Assembly: GCA_002328585.1 (NCBI GenBank)
Contig: DCUV01000041.1
Span: 6,496 to 70,495 of the forward strand
DNA: 64,000 nucleotides
DNA from: Spirochaetia bacterium UBA2205
Lineage (GTDB): Bacteria; Spirochaetota; UBA4802; UB4802
Direction of reading: 5' to 3'
The translations under genes and the position numbers were made by a program. The notes below the pieces were generated by a model, which searched no databases, was not told where the DNA came from, and saw only the letters and a program-made list of their open reading frames with translations. The stretch's first letter is position 1. Each line of letters opens with the position of its first letter. Positions 55,843-64,000 of the stretch are shown one piece after another.

Positions 55843-56982
55843 ATGGTATATCTTGATAATGCAGCAACAAGTTTTCCCAAACCGGATACGGTAATAACGG
55901 CTGTAACCAATTGCTTAACAAACTACTGTGCCAATCCAGGCCGTTCAGGACATTCACTTTCCATTGAAGCAGCGCGGAAAGTGTTTGAAGTGCGTGAAAC
56001 CATAGCTGAATTGTTTAATGCAAAAGATTCACGGTATGTCATCTTTACTGCCAATGCCACAATGGCAATAAATCTGGTTTTTCATGCGCTTTTACAGAAA
56101 GGCGATCATGTCGTCGTCTCATCAATGGAACACAATGCAGTGATGCGTCCTCTCAGACATTGGGAATCACAGGGTATCATCACACTTTCTATGGCAAATG
56201 CCAATAGCAATGGTTTCGTTGATGATGACATTGATGCTTTCATACAACCAGCTACCAGGTTGTGTGTTATTAACCATGCATCCAATGTCAACGGTGTCGT
56301 ACAGGATATAGCATCTATTGCAGGCAGAATAAAAAAAATCCATCCTGATGTTGCAGTGCTTATTGATGCTTCACAGAGTGCCGGGCTTATACCTATCGAT
56401 GTACAGGCAATCAAATGTGATTTTGTAGCGTTTACCGGACACAAGGCATTATATGGACCTCAGGGAATTGGTGGACTTGTAATAAATACGGAAAAACACT
56501 TGCAGCCGTTTATCATGGGTGGTACCGGCAGTAAATCCGAAAGCCAATTCCAACCGCAGTTTTTACCCGATAAATTTGAAAGTGGTACGCTTAATCTTCC
56601 GGGTATTGCTGGACTTAAAGCAGGGATTGACTATGTAAAACCCCGTATGGATGAAATACGTCATACTGAACTATTGCATATAAAAACCATAGTCGAAGGG
56701 TTGTCATCCATTAAAGATTTGCAGCTTTTCTGGAGCGGATTGCTGCATAATCAGATTGGTGTTATATCAGTTGCTCATAATCATATACCCTGCAGCGCGA
56801 TTGGACAAAGGCTCAATGATGAATTTTCAGTTTTTGTACGCACCGGTTTGCATTGTGCACCGCTGGCTCATGAAACACTGGGTACCTATCCTGATGGGAC
56901 GTTACGGGTGTCAGTAGGTTTATTTACCAACAAAAGTGATGTCGATGTATTTTGCAAAGCAATGGAAATCATTTCAAAGTGA
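55843..56982 (+). CDS. Cysteine desulfurase-like aminotransferase class V (SufS/CsdB type)
   Basis: A 379-residue PLP enzyme releasing sulfur (or selenium) from cysteine (or selenocysteine). MVYLDNAATSFPKP is the typical beginning, so the ATG at 55843 is used rather than the GTG six bases before. MEHNAVMRPL holds a PLP-contacting His, FTGHKALYGPQGIGGL contains the PLP Lys (about residue 205), and RTGLHCAPLAH carries the catalytic Cys loop. This subgroup is often linked to selenium genes; the following DUF3343 gene supports that here. Confidence 0.9.
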   Translation: MVYLDNAATSFPKPDTVITAVTNCLTNYCANPGRSGHSLSIEAARKVFEVRETIAELFNAKDSRYVIFTANATMAINLVFHALLQKGDHVVVSSMEHNAVMRPLRHWESQGIITLSMANANSNGFVDDDIDAFIQPATRLCVINHASNVNGVVQDIASIAGRIKKIHPDVAVLIDASQSAGLIPIDVQAIKCDFVAFTGHKALYGPQGIGGLVINTEKHLQPFIMGGTGSKSESQFQPQFLPDKFESGTLNLPGIAGLKAGIDYVKPRMDEIRHTELLHIKTIVEGLSSIKDLQLFWSGLLHNQIGVISVAHNHIPCSAIGQRLNDEFSVFVRTGLHCAPLAHETLGTYPDGTLRVSVGLFTNKSDVDVFCKAMEIISK

Positions 56983-56987
56983 AGAAT

Positions 56988-57239
56988 ATGGACTATTGTT
57001 ATTTATTATTACCGTCAGTACATGATGCAATGAAAGCTGAGAAGCTTTTATTACAATCAGGTTGTGCAATACAGGTTATTGCCACCCCGCGGGAAATATC
57101 GCATAACTGCGGGGTGGTTATAAAATTTAGCTGTGCTGAAATCAATACGGTACTACTATCGTGTAAGGAACTGTCGGCAGAACAAAAGATCTTTAAAAAA
57201 AATAGTAATAATATGTATTACGAAATTACCCCAGAGTAG
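56988..57239 (+). CDS. DUF3343 protein, putative Se/S carrier-like
   Basis: An 83-residue protein. MDYCYLLLPSVHDAMKAEKLLLQSGCAIQVIATPREISHNCGVVIKF has the conserved Cys pair (about residues 26 and 41) and the P-R-x-I-S-x-x-C-G signature of the family (Pfam Se_S_carrier). It is five bases after the desulfurase stop and probably receives sulfur or selenium from it. Neither selD nor yedF is in this window. The start at 56988 excludes 12 in-frame codons inside the preceding gene. Confidence 0.85.
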   Translation: MDYCYLLLPSVHDAMKAEKLLLQSGCAIQVIATPREISHNCGVVIKFSCAEINTVLLSCKELSAEQKIFKKNSNNMYYEITPE

Positions 57240-57372
57240 ATTCTAACTTCCTGATGCTTTCAGCAAGTATTTTATACTCTTTTGAGTTTTTTGGAAATGT
57301 GCTCTGGTACTTTTTAAAGTACTTTATCTGTTCCATCTTCCACTGTTTCATATCAAAGCTGTTTTGAATCAT
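57226..57372 (-). CDS. Small highly charged protein (48 residues)
   Basis: An excellent ribosome site (AAGGGGGAT, seven bases before the ATG) opens a 48-codon frame on the minus strand, MIQNSFDMKQWKMEQIKYFK..., ending IRKLESTLG. It is predicted to be helical. Its last codons overlap the 3' end of the DUF3343 gene on the other strand. I know of no family. It is supported by the ribosome site and natural composition only. Confidence 0.5.
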   Translation of the reverse strand: MIQNSFDMKQWKMEQIKYFKKYQSTFPKNSKEYKILAESIRKLESTLG

Positions 57373-57762
57373 AATTAATCCCCCTTGTACAATACTGTAC
57401 TATAATTGTCGTAAAAATGATCTATTCCATTGAGAAGAAAAATTTTATAATTGTAGCCATTTTTAAATAGATAGATTGTATTTTTTTTAGCGGCATAAAT
57501 TGTTCAATAGTAACTATCGACAAAATTGAAATAGTTTTTATGAAACATTAATAAGCGAAGCTATTACAAATAATATGTCTTTGTAGTACGCGCGTAATGA
57601 CATCCTTTATAAAATTTTGGGGTTGCAGGAATTTAAGTATAAAGGGTAGTCCCACAAATAAATGATAAAGAAGTAAATAAGTCAATGATGAAACATGGAG
57701 TGCCGATAGTATATATTAATTGAAAAAATCATAATTCATTGTTATTTTTTGCTTATAGTGAT
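57373..57762. other. Gene-free region upstream of the HDOD gene
   Basis: AT-rich, with an ACTATCGAC near-word at about 57514 and no recognisable RNA. It contains the promoters of the small minus-strand gene and the HDOD gene, not individually resolved. Confidence 0.4.
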
Positions 57763-58662
57763 ATGGAAAAAATAATGCACGATAAAGAAAATATTGAAGT
57801 GAAGGATCTTCCTATATTCCCGGATGTAGCTGTAAAAATTTTGCAGTTGCAAGAAGACAATGTTGATATAAGCTTTAAAGAATTGGGAAGCATCATATTA
57901 CTGGATCCAGCACTTACCGCAAAGATATTAAAAGTTGCCAATTCTGCGTTATATGCCCGTCAGCGTGAGGTTACCAATTTACAGCAGGCATTGGCGTTAT
58001 TGGGATTCAAGATGGTAAAAAGCCTTGTTTTATTGGTATCTGCATCAAATATTTATAGCAAAAGCAGAAAATTACAATTTGAAGCAACGTCTGCTACCAT
58101 TACAAAAATATCAATATCCATGATATGGCGTCATTCAGTATTGACTGCATTTATATCAAAATATATTGCAATCAGAAAAAAATATGATGATAAAAAAGAG
58201 GATGTATTTGTTGCAGGATTACTCCACGACATTGGACGTCTGGTAATGATGATAAACTTTCAGGATAAATACGAACAGTATATCAGCTACTTAAATCAGA
58301 TGCAGTATAATGATATAAGAGAGATTGAGGAGAAGGTATTTGATATAAATCATCAGGATTTAGGGAAGATAGTTTTAGAAAAATGGAATTTTCCTCAAGA
58401 ACTCATTGATAGTGTTGCACAACATCATGTAGTTCAGGTGGATTCAAAATACAAATTAACTGTTCAGATAGTTGGACTTGCTAATATTTTTGCCAAAATT
58501 ATCGCACATGAAAATTTATCTCAGAGTGATAAAGACATTGAGTCATCATCTATAAAGGCTTTGAATATTGAACAGGATGATTATGATTATTTTACCAATG
58601 AATTTATAGATGTTATCTATGCTGATGAACTATATACAATGAGTGCTTCTCTTATTGGTTGA
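57763..58662 (+). CDS. HDOD-domain signalling protein
   Basis: A 299-residue protein composed almost entirely of an HDOD domain. DLPIFPDVAVKILQLQEDNVDISFKELGSIILLDPALTAKILKVANSALYARQREVTNLQQALALLG is characteristic, followed by FVAGLLHDIGRLVM and the late QHHVVQ. It keeps an HD pair but, as in many HDOD proteins, not the full phosphodiesterase motif. Its role is regulatory, partner unknown. The ATG at 57763 begins the conserved part; an upstream in-frame extension is not supported. It converges on pelG with 16 bases between stop codons. Confidence 0.85.
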   Translation: MEKIMHDKENIEVKDLPIFPDVAVKILQLQEDNVDISFKELGSIILLDPALTAKILKVANSALYARQREVTNLQQALALLGFKMVKSLVLLVSASNIYSKSRKLQFEATSATITKISISMIWRHSVLTAFISKYIAIRKKYDDKKEDVFVAGLLHDIGRLVMMINFQDKYEQYISYLNQMQYNDIREIEEKVFDINHQDLGKIVLEKWNFPQELIDSVAQHHVVQVDSKYKLTVQIVGLANIFAKIIAHENLSQSDKDIESSSIKALNIEQDDYDYFTNEFIDVIYADELYTMSASLIG

Positions 58663-58678
58663 GATATGTCATAGCCTG

Positions 58679-60055
58679 TTATGTTCTGCTGAAAATAATA
58701 TAATCAATTATCGGAGCTTTTTTATACAGATGGTAACCGCAATAGATGGAAGCAACAAGTGAGGCAAACAGATAACTTGTACCGGGCAGCCAGTTAGTAT
58801 AAAAGATGGCAACTATTGTACCTACCACATTTAAAAGTAGATAGATACACGCCGCTGTTGCAGCATTAGATTGCAATTCTAAATATAATAAATATAGCAT
58901 AAGATTAAGAGTCAGCATGTGGAAAAAAACAGCTACAAGCAATATACGAAAAATGTTTATATTAACCGTTTGTGAGTATCCTGATATATTTAATAGTGTA
59001 TCTATTTTTAGCAATAGACCAATTGTTAATATTGACTGAAAGAATATCAATCCCTTTATACCATTTTTCAAAGATAGTAACATTTTATTTTTTTTTATCT
59101 GGATGTAGCGCCATGAGTCGTCTAATATATTTTTTATAAAATCCGTGAAATATTTGTGAAAATCAGTTTCTGCAACTATCAAAAAATATACAAGTCCCGG
59201 TATCATGGTTAAATATGCTAAAAATACCGGTATATCGTAAGTGATACAATAATAATACAGAGTATTGGAAATATTTTTACCTTTGAAAAACCAGTAAAGC
59301 ATCTTATCCGACCATATTGCCATATTGAAGAAACAACCCATTAAAAAAATACGGTTATGTTCTTTAAATGATTTAAGAAACGATTTACTCATCGTTACTT
59401 TTTTGACTGGATAAAAAGTTTGTGAAATTGCCAGCAAAAGAGCAACAATGATTGCCTGCCCAACGGTATATCCGGCTAAAGCACCTGCTACTCCATACAA
59501 CCTGCCAAAATAGTAAACACCAACAATACTGGCGATAGTTCCTGTTAAATAGCTGAAGAATATTTTATAATATACCTTTAAAAGAGAGATATACACCAGC
59601 AGCAACCACAGGATATTTATTATTATAAATAAGCTGGTTAATGATACTATATAGACACCAGTATGGTTTATAAAAGAAAAATCGTTACACAATATAAACA
59701 GTACAACAGGAATGATTGATACAACCATAACAAGAATAATTGCGGTTAAAAGTGCCGGTGGTATATCGTCATAATTTTCTATGAATATCATGTCGGCAAT
59801 ATACCGTGAAAATACATAGTGTAACCCACCGGTAAAAAAAAGGGAGAATGCATAAACATATACTATCGAAACAGTAAACAAAGATGGATTATCTCCAATT
59901 GCCATGTAAGCATAACGTTGTATGATGTAAATTGTTAGTACCGATAGTATCCATGGACCAGCTACAATGATAATGCCTAAAAAAAATGCCTGCACTATTG
60001 AAGAAAGTGTTCCTTTCTGAAGAATTTTATATAACTCAAATCCTATTCCTGCCAC
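58679..60055 (-). CDS. pelG: Pel polysaccharide export/synthesis membrane protein PelG
   Basis: A 458-residue polytopic protein of the MATE/MOP-like transporter superfamily with about 12 transmembrane helices. The beginning MAGIGFELYKILQKGTLSSI is the signature of PelG. It forms the inner-membrane Pel synthase complex with PelD, PelE and PelF. It starts nine bases after the pelF stop and ends the operon. It contains an exact ACTATCGCC word. Confidence 0.9.
   Translation of the reverse strand: MAGIGFELYKILQKGTLSSIVQAFFLGIIIVAGPWILSVLTIYIIQRYAYMAIGDNPSLFTVSIVYVYAFSLFFTGGLHYVFSRYIADMIFIENYDDIPPALLTAIILVMVVSIIPVVLFILCNDFSFINHTGVYIVSLTSLFIIINILWLLLVYISLLKVYYKIFFSYLTGTIASIVGVYYFGRLYGVAGALAGYTVGQAIIVALLLAISQTFYPVKKVTMSKSFLKSFKEHNRIFLMGCFFNMAIWSDKMLYWFFKGKNISNTLYYYCITYDIPVFLAYLTMIPGLVYFLIVAETDFHKYFTDFIKNILDDSWRYIQIKKNKMLLSLKNGIKGLIFFQSILTIGLLLKIDTLLNISGYSQTVNINIFRILLVAVFFHMLTLNLMLYLLYLELQSNAATAACIYLLLNVVGTIVAIFYTNWLPGTSYLFASLVASIYCGYHLYKKAPIIDYIIFSRT
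59531..59539 (-). repeat. Iterated word ACTATCGCC
   Basis: Exact copy in pelG, coding strand Thr-Ile-Ala, preceded by A. Confidence 0.8.
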
Positions 60056-60064
60056 AAAACCTCT

Positions 60065-61489
60065 CTAGTGATAACTATCGATATGATTTTTATATAAATT
60101 ATCATAGGTTGCAATAAGATCATTTTTATTATAAAATTGTGTTACTTTTACTTTGTTTTGTTCGGTAAGCTTTTTAAGGTACTGCGGATTATTATACAGG
60201 TAGATAACAGCCTGTGCAAGCTTTTCTGAATCTTTAGGATCAGCCAGCAGATTTTCATCATAATCAAGCATCTCAGGAACATTACCAACACGGGTTGAAA
60301 CCACTGGAATTCCTGCTGCATATGCTTCAAGTATTACCAGTGGTTGAGCCTCGCGAATACTGGAAAGCACGACAACGTCTAAAAAACGGTAATATTCGCG
60401 AACATCGGCTTTACCAGTAAAGATAACTTTATCCTGAATCTGAAAATTTTCTACCAGTTTAATGCAATCCTTATAATACTCCTCATCTTCATCAGTAGGG
60501 CCTATGATATAAAATTTAACTTCTGGTATGGATTCGGCAACTATCTTTGCCATTATAATAAATGTTTTGATATCCTTAATGGGTACAACCCGTGCTACAA
60601 TTCCAATACTGAATTCTTCTTTTGAATGACGTTTTAAATGTAAATACCGTTCAATCTCAATCCCATTGGGTATAACCATTGTTTTTTCGCGTTTTGCACC
60701 CTGACTAATCTGAATGTTACGGTTAGCCTCAAAAAGGGAAACAACAAGATCAGCATAATTATAGGTGATTGTACTAAGATCATTGAAGATATTTATCCAC
60801 ATGTCACGCTGGTAACCTTTTACCCATGTGGCTCGCTTAATGTCAATCTCGCGCTCCTTATTATATAAACCGTGCTCAGTTAAAATGACAGGTTTTTTGT
60901 ATTTTATTTTAGCACAAACAGCAGCAAATCCAGCATACCCTGTTGAAATGGGGTGATACAGATCTGCCTGTGGAAAATCCCATGTCATGATCTTCATCAT
61001 ATATTCATGAGATGCACGCCATGCCCAGAAGTAATCCGAAAATTGGTATAACGGATTTCTTATGGAATAATACTGCGTAACAATCTTAAAGCTTGTGATA
61101 TGACGCTGTAATGACGATGATTCGTAGCGATTGTTGTTAATAAAAGCAAATATATCCTTAAATTTGGAAAAATCTTTTTTCTGCATTATGTCATTATGAA
61201 ATGATTCAATGGTTGTAAAGAAGGTTTTGTGAATCTTTTTTTTAGGCTTTTCAACAGGTGCTGTTAATAGTTTATTGACAAGTCCAATGACATTAGGCGG
61301 AAATTTATATTTAGGTTCATCTTCTTCTGCAGAAATTGCTAAGATAATAAAGTTATAGTTTGATAATCCTGAAATAATATCCTGAATCCATGTAGAAACT
61401 CCCCCTGTGATATAGGGATAAGAACCCTCAGCTATAACACAGATAGTTTTTTTTAAGGGGTCAGGATTGTTAATTGCTATAAAATCCAT
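60065..61489 (-). CDS. pelF: Pel glycosyltransferase PelF (GT4)
   Basis: The soluble GT-B polymerase that adds N-acetylated sugars from UDP-donors. CVIAEGSYPYITGGVSTWIQDIIS at residues of about 17-40 is the PelF acceptor-side loop. EHGLYNKERE follows, then VVIPNGIE, SIGIVARVVPIKDIKTFI and LSSIREAQPLVILEAYAAGIPVVSTRVGNVPEML, which holds the E-x7-E donor site. The length of 474 is a little under the Pseudomonas protein. Its start overlaps the pelE end by 13 bases. It is the clearest Pel marker in this locus. Confidence 0.93.
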   Translation of the reverse strand: MDFIAINNPDPLKKTICVIAEGSYPYITGGVSTWIQDIISGLSNYNFIILAISAEEDEPKYKFPPNVIGLVNKLLTAPVEKPKKKIHKTFFTTIESFHNDIMQKKDFSKFKDIFAFINNNRYESSSLQRHITSFKIVTQYYSIRNPLYQFSDYFWAWRASHEYMMKIMTWDFPQADLYHPISTGYAGFAAVCAKIKYKKPVILTEHGLYNKEREIDIKRATWVKGYQRDMWINIFNDLSTITYNYADLVVSLFEANRNIQISQGAKREKTMVIPNGIEIERYLHLKRHSKEEFSIGIVARVVPIKDIKTFIIMAKIVAESIPEVKFYIIGPTDEDEEYYKDCIKLVENFQIQDKVIFTGKADVREYYRFLDVVVLSSIREAQPLVILEAYAAGIPVVSTRVGNVPEMLDYDENLLADPKDSEKLAQAVIYLYNNPQYLKKLTEQNKVKVTQFYNKNDLIATYDNLYKNHIDSYH

Positions 61490-62316
61490 TGGTAAATCAA
61501 TACCTCTGCATACTCTATTCCACTGATATCATGCTGCGATAGAATTGATAATATAGTCTTAACGCTATCATAGTTTTTAAGGTAATAATGGCATTCTGCC
61601 ATTTTTAAAAGCACATAGGATGATTTGAATCCAATTGAATAAAGAAATGCAAAAAGCGATAGTGACTGTTCATAATTTCCGTTTAGTAAATAACCCTCAG
61701 CCAAAGCAAGCTTTATTCTTTTGTTCATGGGTTTTAATCGATATGCTATTATTAAATTATCAATGGCTTGATTGATATAAAAAATTTTTATAAGTTGCTG
61801 GCTTTCTAAAATATGTGCAAATGCAGTGTAGCAACAACCTAATAGGTAATAATAAATAAAAATATGTTTGTTTGCTTTTAACAATTTTTTCTTTACTCTA
61901 TCAATTTTTGTTAAAAAGGAGTTTTCAATGGTATTCAATCCTTCAGCAGCATACAATGCAATTTCCTGATTGGGATCTTTAATCATTGAACGTAAGATTG
62001 TTTCTGAATGAGGGCTGGGACGCATGGCCAGCTTTTGTTGTGAAAACAAACGTGTTATTTCATCAAGATCTTGCGCTTCATCTATTAAAGGTCTTAATGA
62101 TGTAGCTGCCATGAGGTAGTGTTCTATGCCCAGCAAACCCTCTGAAAAAGCTTTCCTGAGTTTGTGCTGCGTTTTAACAATATAGGGATTTTCACTGATT
62201 TCATGGCGGAAAAAATCAAAAGGGTTATCATAGGTAAATAATTGCAATCTAATTTCTTTCCTATCTATATCTTTTCGAGATTCAATAAAATCGTCATGTG
62301 GTGTATTGCTGAGCAT
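61477..62316 (-). CDS. pelE: PelE-like TPR/HEAT protein
   Basis: A 279-residue helical protein at the pelE position. MIKDPNQEIALYAAEGLNTIENSFLTKIDRVKKKLL (about residues 110-145) matches the conserved PelE core. The following helices (YYYLLGCCYTAFAHILESQQ, IKLALAEGYLLNGNYEQSLSLFAFL, VLLKMAECHYYLKNYDSVKTIL) are TPR-like. Unlike Pseudomonas PelE, no N-terminal transmembrane pair is evident, so membrane recruitment would rely on PelD and PelG. It starts nine bases downstream of the pelD end. Confidence 0.75.
   Translation of the reverse strand: MLSNTPHDDFIESRKDIDRKEIRLQLFTYDNPFDFFRHEISENPYIVKTQHKLRKAFSEGLLGIEHYLMAATSLRPLIDEAQDLDEITRLFSQQKLAMRPSPHSETILRSMIKDPNQEIALYAAEGLNTIENSFLTKIDRVKKKLLKANKHIFIYYYLLGCCYTAFAHILESQQLIKIFYINQAIDNLIIAYRLKPMNKRIKLALAEGYLLNGNYEQSLSLFAFLYSIGFKSSYVLLKMAECHYYLKNYDSVKTILSILSQHDISGIEYAEVLIYQWIL
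61656..61663 (-). repeat. Near-match to the iterated word (ACTATCGC)
   Basis: GCGATAGT preceded by A, in pelE. Confidence 0.5.
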
Positions 62317-62324
62317 AATACCAC

Positions 62325-63797
62325 CTAAATTTTTTGCATCAATAGAAGATTTTCAGCCAGTAATACTAAATCTTCTTCTGATTGATGATTTGGACGTAAA
62401 CTGCTGTAGCCAATAATTATCTCCGGATTAACTATCTGACCTTTTATGTAATATGTTGTTTTGCTGTTAAGTTCAATTAATGACAAACTAAACATTGCTG
62501 CCCCGTCATAATCCATATTTGGGAGGATAGCTGCAAATTGAAATGTTTCTTTAAACTGAAAAATATATATTTTGCCTTTAGCCATTTGTTGTACTAACTG
62601 AGCTATTTGTTTTACCATAAGCAGTGCATCCCGCATGGTGAATTGTTCAGCAATAGCATCACTATTAGACATTTCAACTATCAGCAATGAAAGATTCAAC
62701 TTGTTGTGCTGGGCATTGGTAAATTCTTCTTTTATCACCTCATAAAATTCGTTGATTGAGTTGAAACCAGTCACCGGATCGATTTCTTTATGCACCAGAG
62801 TACTGTAACGGATTGCATTGCTTATGATTGGAGCAGCTAAGTCTGCAATCATAAGCAATAGCTGTTCTGTATAGAGGTTATATTTTATGAATGGTATATT
62901 TTCTATATTAAGTGCGCCCCATACCTGATTTTCAATTATAATAGGTACAGTAATAACAGAGGTTCCTTTATCCAGAGTTTTAAGATTTTGATACTTTTGT
63001 AACATCTTAATAGAAAACATTGTGTTGTTACGTACTGCCCATCCGATGATGTTTTCGGTATCAATGTGTGATGGTGTAGTATTAATTTCGTCCTGCGTCC
63101 AATTAATATATGCTAACAAATATATTAATTTTTTGTCGCGGTCAAATTGCCATAATGAGCATTTTTCAGCACCGGTAAATTGAACCACTGCCTGTAATAT
63201 GTTTGGATAAATATTGTCAATATTAAGGGTGTTGAGTGCAATAATTGTTGAATAAAGTGAAATCAAAGAGTTTTGCTGCCCCAGTATACGATCCTGATAT
63301 TCTTGATTTACCAGTGACACTGCATCTAATTCTTTTTTAAGCTTGATAATCTGTGTTTCAAATTCTTCAATATTAACTTTCTGGTTTTTTATTCTTGCTC
63401 CTAAATAATCACGGATTTCTCCCAGAACTATAATGCCTATAAAAGTTATGAATAAAAATGAGGATATGCTTTCATAAAGAGCAGGTGTATTGATTGTAGT
63501 ATACATAATGTCAGTATTGGAATATAAATCACTCACAATGACATAAACAAGCAATATCACTACAGTCATACATAAGCTTAACAAACCTGATTTTTTACCA
63601 TAAAATGCAGCAAAAAAAACTATAAGCACTAAGTATGGATTATGTCTGGGTGTAAAAAAGCCAATGTCTGAAGGATAGCTATATATATTAAACAATAGTA
63701 TTATGAATATACTAACAATAATTTCCAGGGGAAAATATTTTTTTAAGGTTTGCATGATGGCTGGTATCATAGATATAAAGGTTTTAATTATTAGCAC
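62325..63797 (-). CDS. pelD: PelD: membrane GAF/degenerate-GGDEF receptor
   Basis: A 490-residue regulator of Pel synthesis. N-terminal helices (about residues 20-125, four segments) and a short coiled linker (145-180) precede a GAF domain (about 180-330: ILQAVVQFTGAEKCSLWQFD, GTSVITVPIIIENQVWGALNIENI) and a GGDEF-like domain. At the position of the GGDEF loop it reads FKETFQF, and the RxxD c-di-GMP site of Pseudomonas PelD is not present (KGKIY). Ligand control is therefore uncertain. The start is poorly defined: no ribosome site stands before the first GTG, and Met10 or Met15 are alternatives. Confidence 0.82.
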   Translation of the reverse strand: MLIIKTFISMIPAIMQTLKKYFPLEIIVSIFIILLFNIYSYPSDIGFFTPRHNPYLVLIVFFAAFYGKKSGLLSLCMTVVILLVYVIVSDLYSNTDIMYTTINTPALYESISSFLFITFIGIIVLGEIRDYLGARIKNQKVNIEEFETQIIKLKKELDAVSLVNQEYQDRILGQQNSLISLYSTIIALNTLNIDNIYPNILQAVVQFTGAEKCSLWQFDRDKKLIYLLAYINWTQDEINTTPSHIDTENIIGWAVRNNTMFSIKMLQKYQNLKTLDKGTSVITVPIIIENQVWGALNIENIPFIKYNLYTEQLLLMIADLAAPIISNAIRYSTLVHKEIDPVTGFNSINEFYEVIKEEFTNAQHNKLNLSLLIVEMSNSDAIAEQFTMRDALLMVKQIAQLVQQMAKGKIYIFQFKETFQFAAILPNMDYDGAAMFSLSLIELNSKTTYYIKGQIVNPEIIIGYSSLRPNHQSEEDLVLLAENLLLMQKI

Positions 63798-63908
63798 TAA
63801 TGAAAGCTAATAGAAATCATTATAAATCTCAAAAAATAGAACAGGAAACAAGTAAAAAATTAACCTAAGTGATTGTAACAATATATCATTTATTACTCCC
63901 AAAAAATG

Positions 63909-63937
63909 TTTATAATAAGTTTTTCATGTTATGTCAA
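63909..63937 (-). promoter_or_regulatory. Near-consensus promoter of pelDEFG
   Basis: On the minus strand TTGACA (63932-63937), a 17-base spacer and TATAAA (63909-63914). Transcription would start near 63902, leaving a roughly 105-base leader before pelD. No c-di-GMP riboswitch consensus was recognised in that leader. Confidence 0.75.
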
Positions 63938-63970
63938 GAAAATATATTATCGGAATAAGAGTAGTAATAA

Positions 63971-64000
63971 AAAAAGCTGCTCAAATCAGAGCAGCTTTTT
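63971..64000. terminator. Bidirectional rho-independent terminator at the window edge
   Basis: A perfect 12-bp stem (63971-63982 with 63989-64000) with a six-base loop, A-run and T-run. It ends transcription from a gene to the right, so the pel genes begin a new unit. Confidence 0.85.

Noticed and set aside
63798..63902. c-di-GMP riboswitch in the pelD leader
   Set aside because: The leader is AT-rich and lacks the conserved GEMM core words and paired stems.

Overview
The window is AT-rich (below 40% GC by eye) and densely coded. It comes from a Gram-negative-type bacterium: there are lipoboxes, a signal-peptide beta-barrel candidate, an alpha-2-macroglobulin/PbpC pair and a partial Mla-type transporter. 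The long-clade phosphofructokinase, the FecR-domain and MORN lipoproteins, and the many GAF/GGDEF, HDOD, SpoIIE-phosphatase and cyclase-like signalling proteins resemble Spirochaetota. That placement is an inference; no rRNA or other phylogenetic marker is present.

Layout. 0-9.4 kb: end of a MerR-type regulator, an MlaF-like ATPase, the hom-thrC operon, a metallo-hydrolase, an acyl-CoA dehydrogenase, tadA and a GAF/degenerate-GGDEF protein. 9.4-18.4 kb: a transposase remnant, pfkA, a FecR-domain lipoprotein, an ABC ATPase, thioredoxin, a coiled-coil PD-(D/E)XK-like protein, a cupin, a MORN lipoprotein, a crotonase, a ZIP transporter and a nitroreductase. 18.5-31.3 kb: a YhbY protein, two coupled cyclase-like proteins, an XRE-cupin regulator, an MsrB-MsrA fusion, a putative porin, an exported HAD/GH18 pair, a rearranged carbohydrate-enzyme remnant, a GDPD, a VapBC-like pair whose toxin has an in-frame stop, two tRNAs and an M28 peptidase. 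31.7-35.5 kb: an arsenic operon (arsR, permease, redox thioredoxin-like protein, acr3, arsC). 35.5-45 kb: a SpoIIE-type phosphatase, an acyl-CoA module (MaoC hydratase, SDR, HMG-CoA-synthase-like/DUF35 fusion, thiolase), a second PD-(D/E)XK-like protein and a CoA-transferase under a consensus promoter. 45.6-58.7 kb: alpha-2-macroglobulin-pbpC, an ADP-forming acyl-CoA synthetase, a SufS-like desulfurase with a DUF3343 Se/S-carrier-like protein, and an HDOD protein. 58.7-63.8 kb: a pelDEFG operon with its own promoter, bounded upstream by a terminator and without pelABC in view.

How the genes fit together. Acyl-CoA dehydrogenase, crotonase, MaoC, SDR, thiolase, CoA-transferase and ADP-forming synthetase together suggest a strong capacity for fatty or organic acid degradation with ATP recovery. 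The pel genes and the several (often degenerate) GGDEF, GAF and cyclase domains point to nucleotide-regulated surface behaviour.

The most unusual signal is not a gene. The nonamer ACTATCGCC (GGCGATAGT on the other strand) occurs at least 16 times, eight per strand, inside genes in different reading frames and between genes. It is usually preceded by A, giving AACTATCGCC. A simple base-composition estimate predicts well under one copy. It behaves like a highly iterated genomic word such as a DNA-uptake sequence. Also notable are intergenic GAATGAC-type inverted repeats, a terminator-like hairpin holding the next gene's start codon, and several degenerate signalling or catalytic domains.
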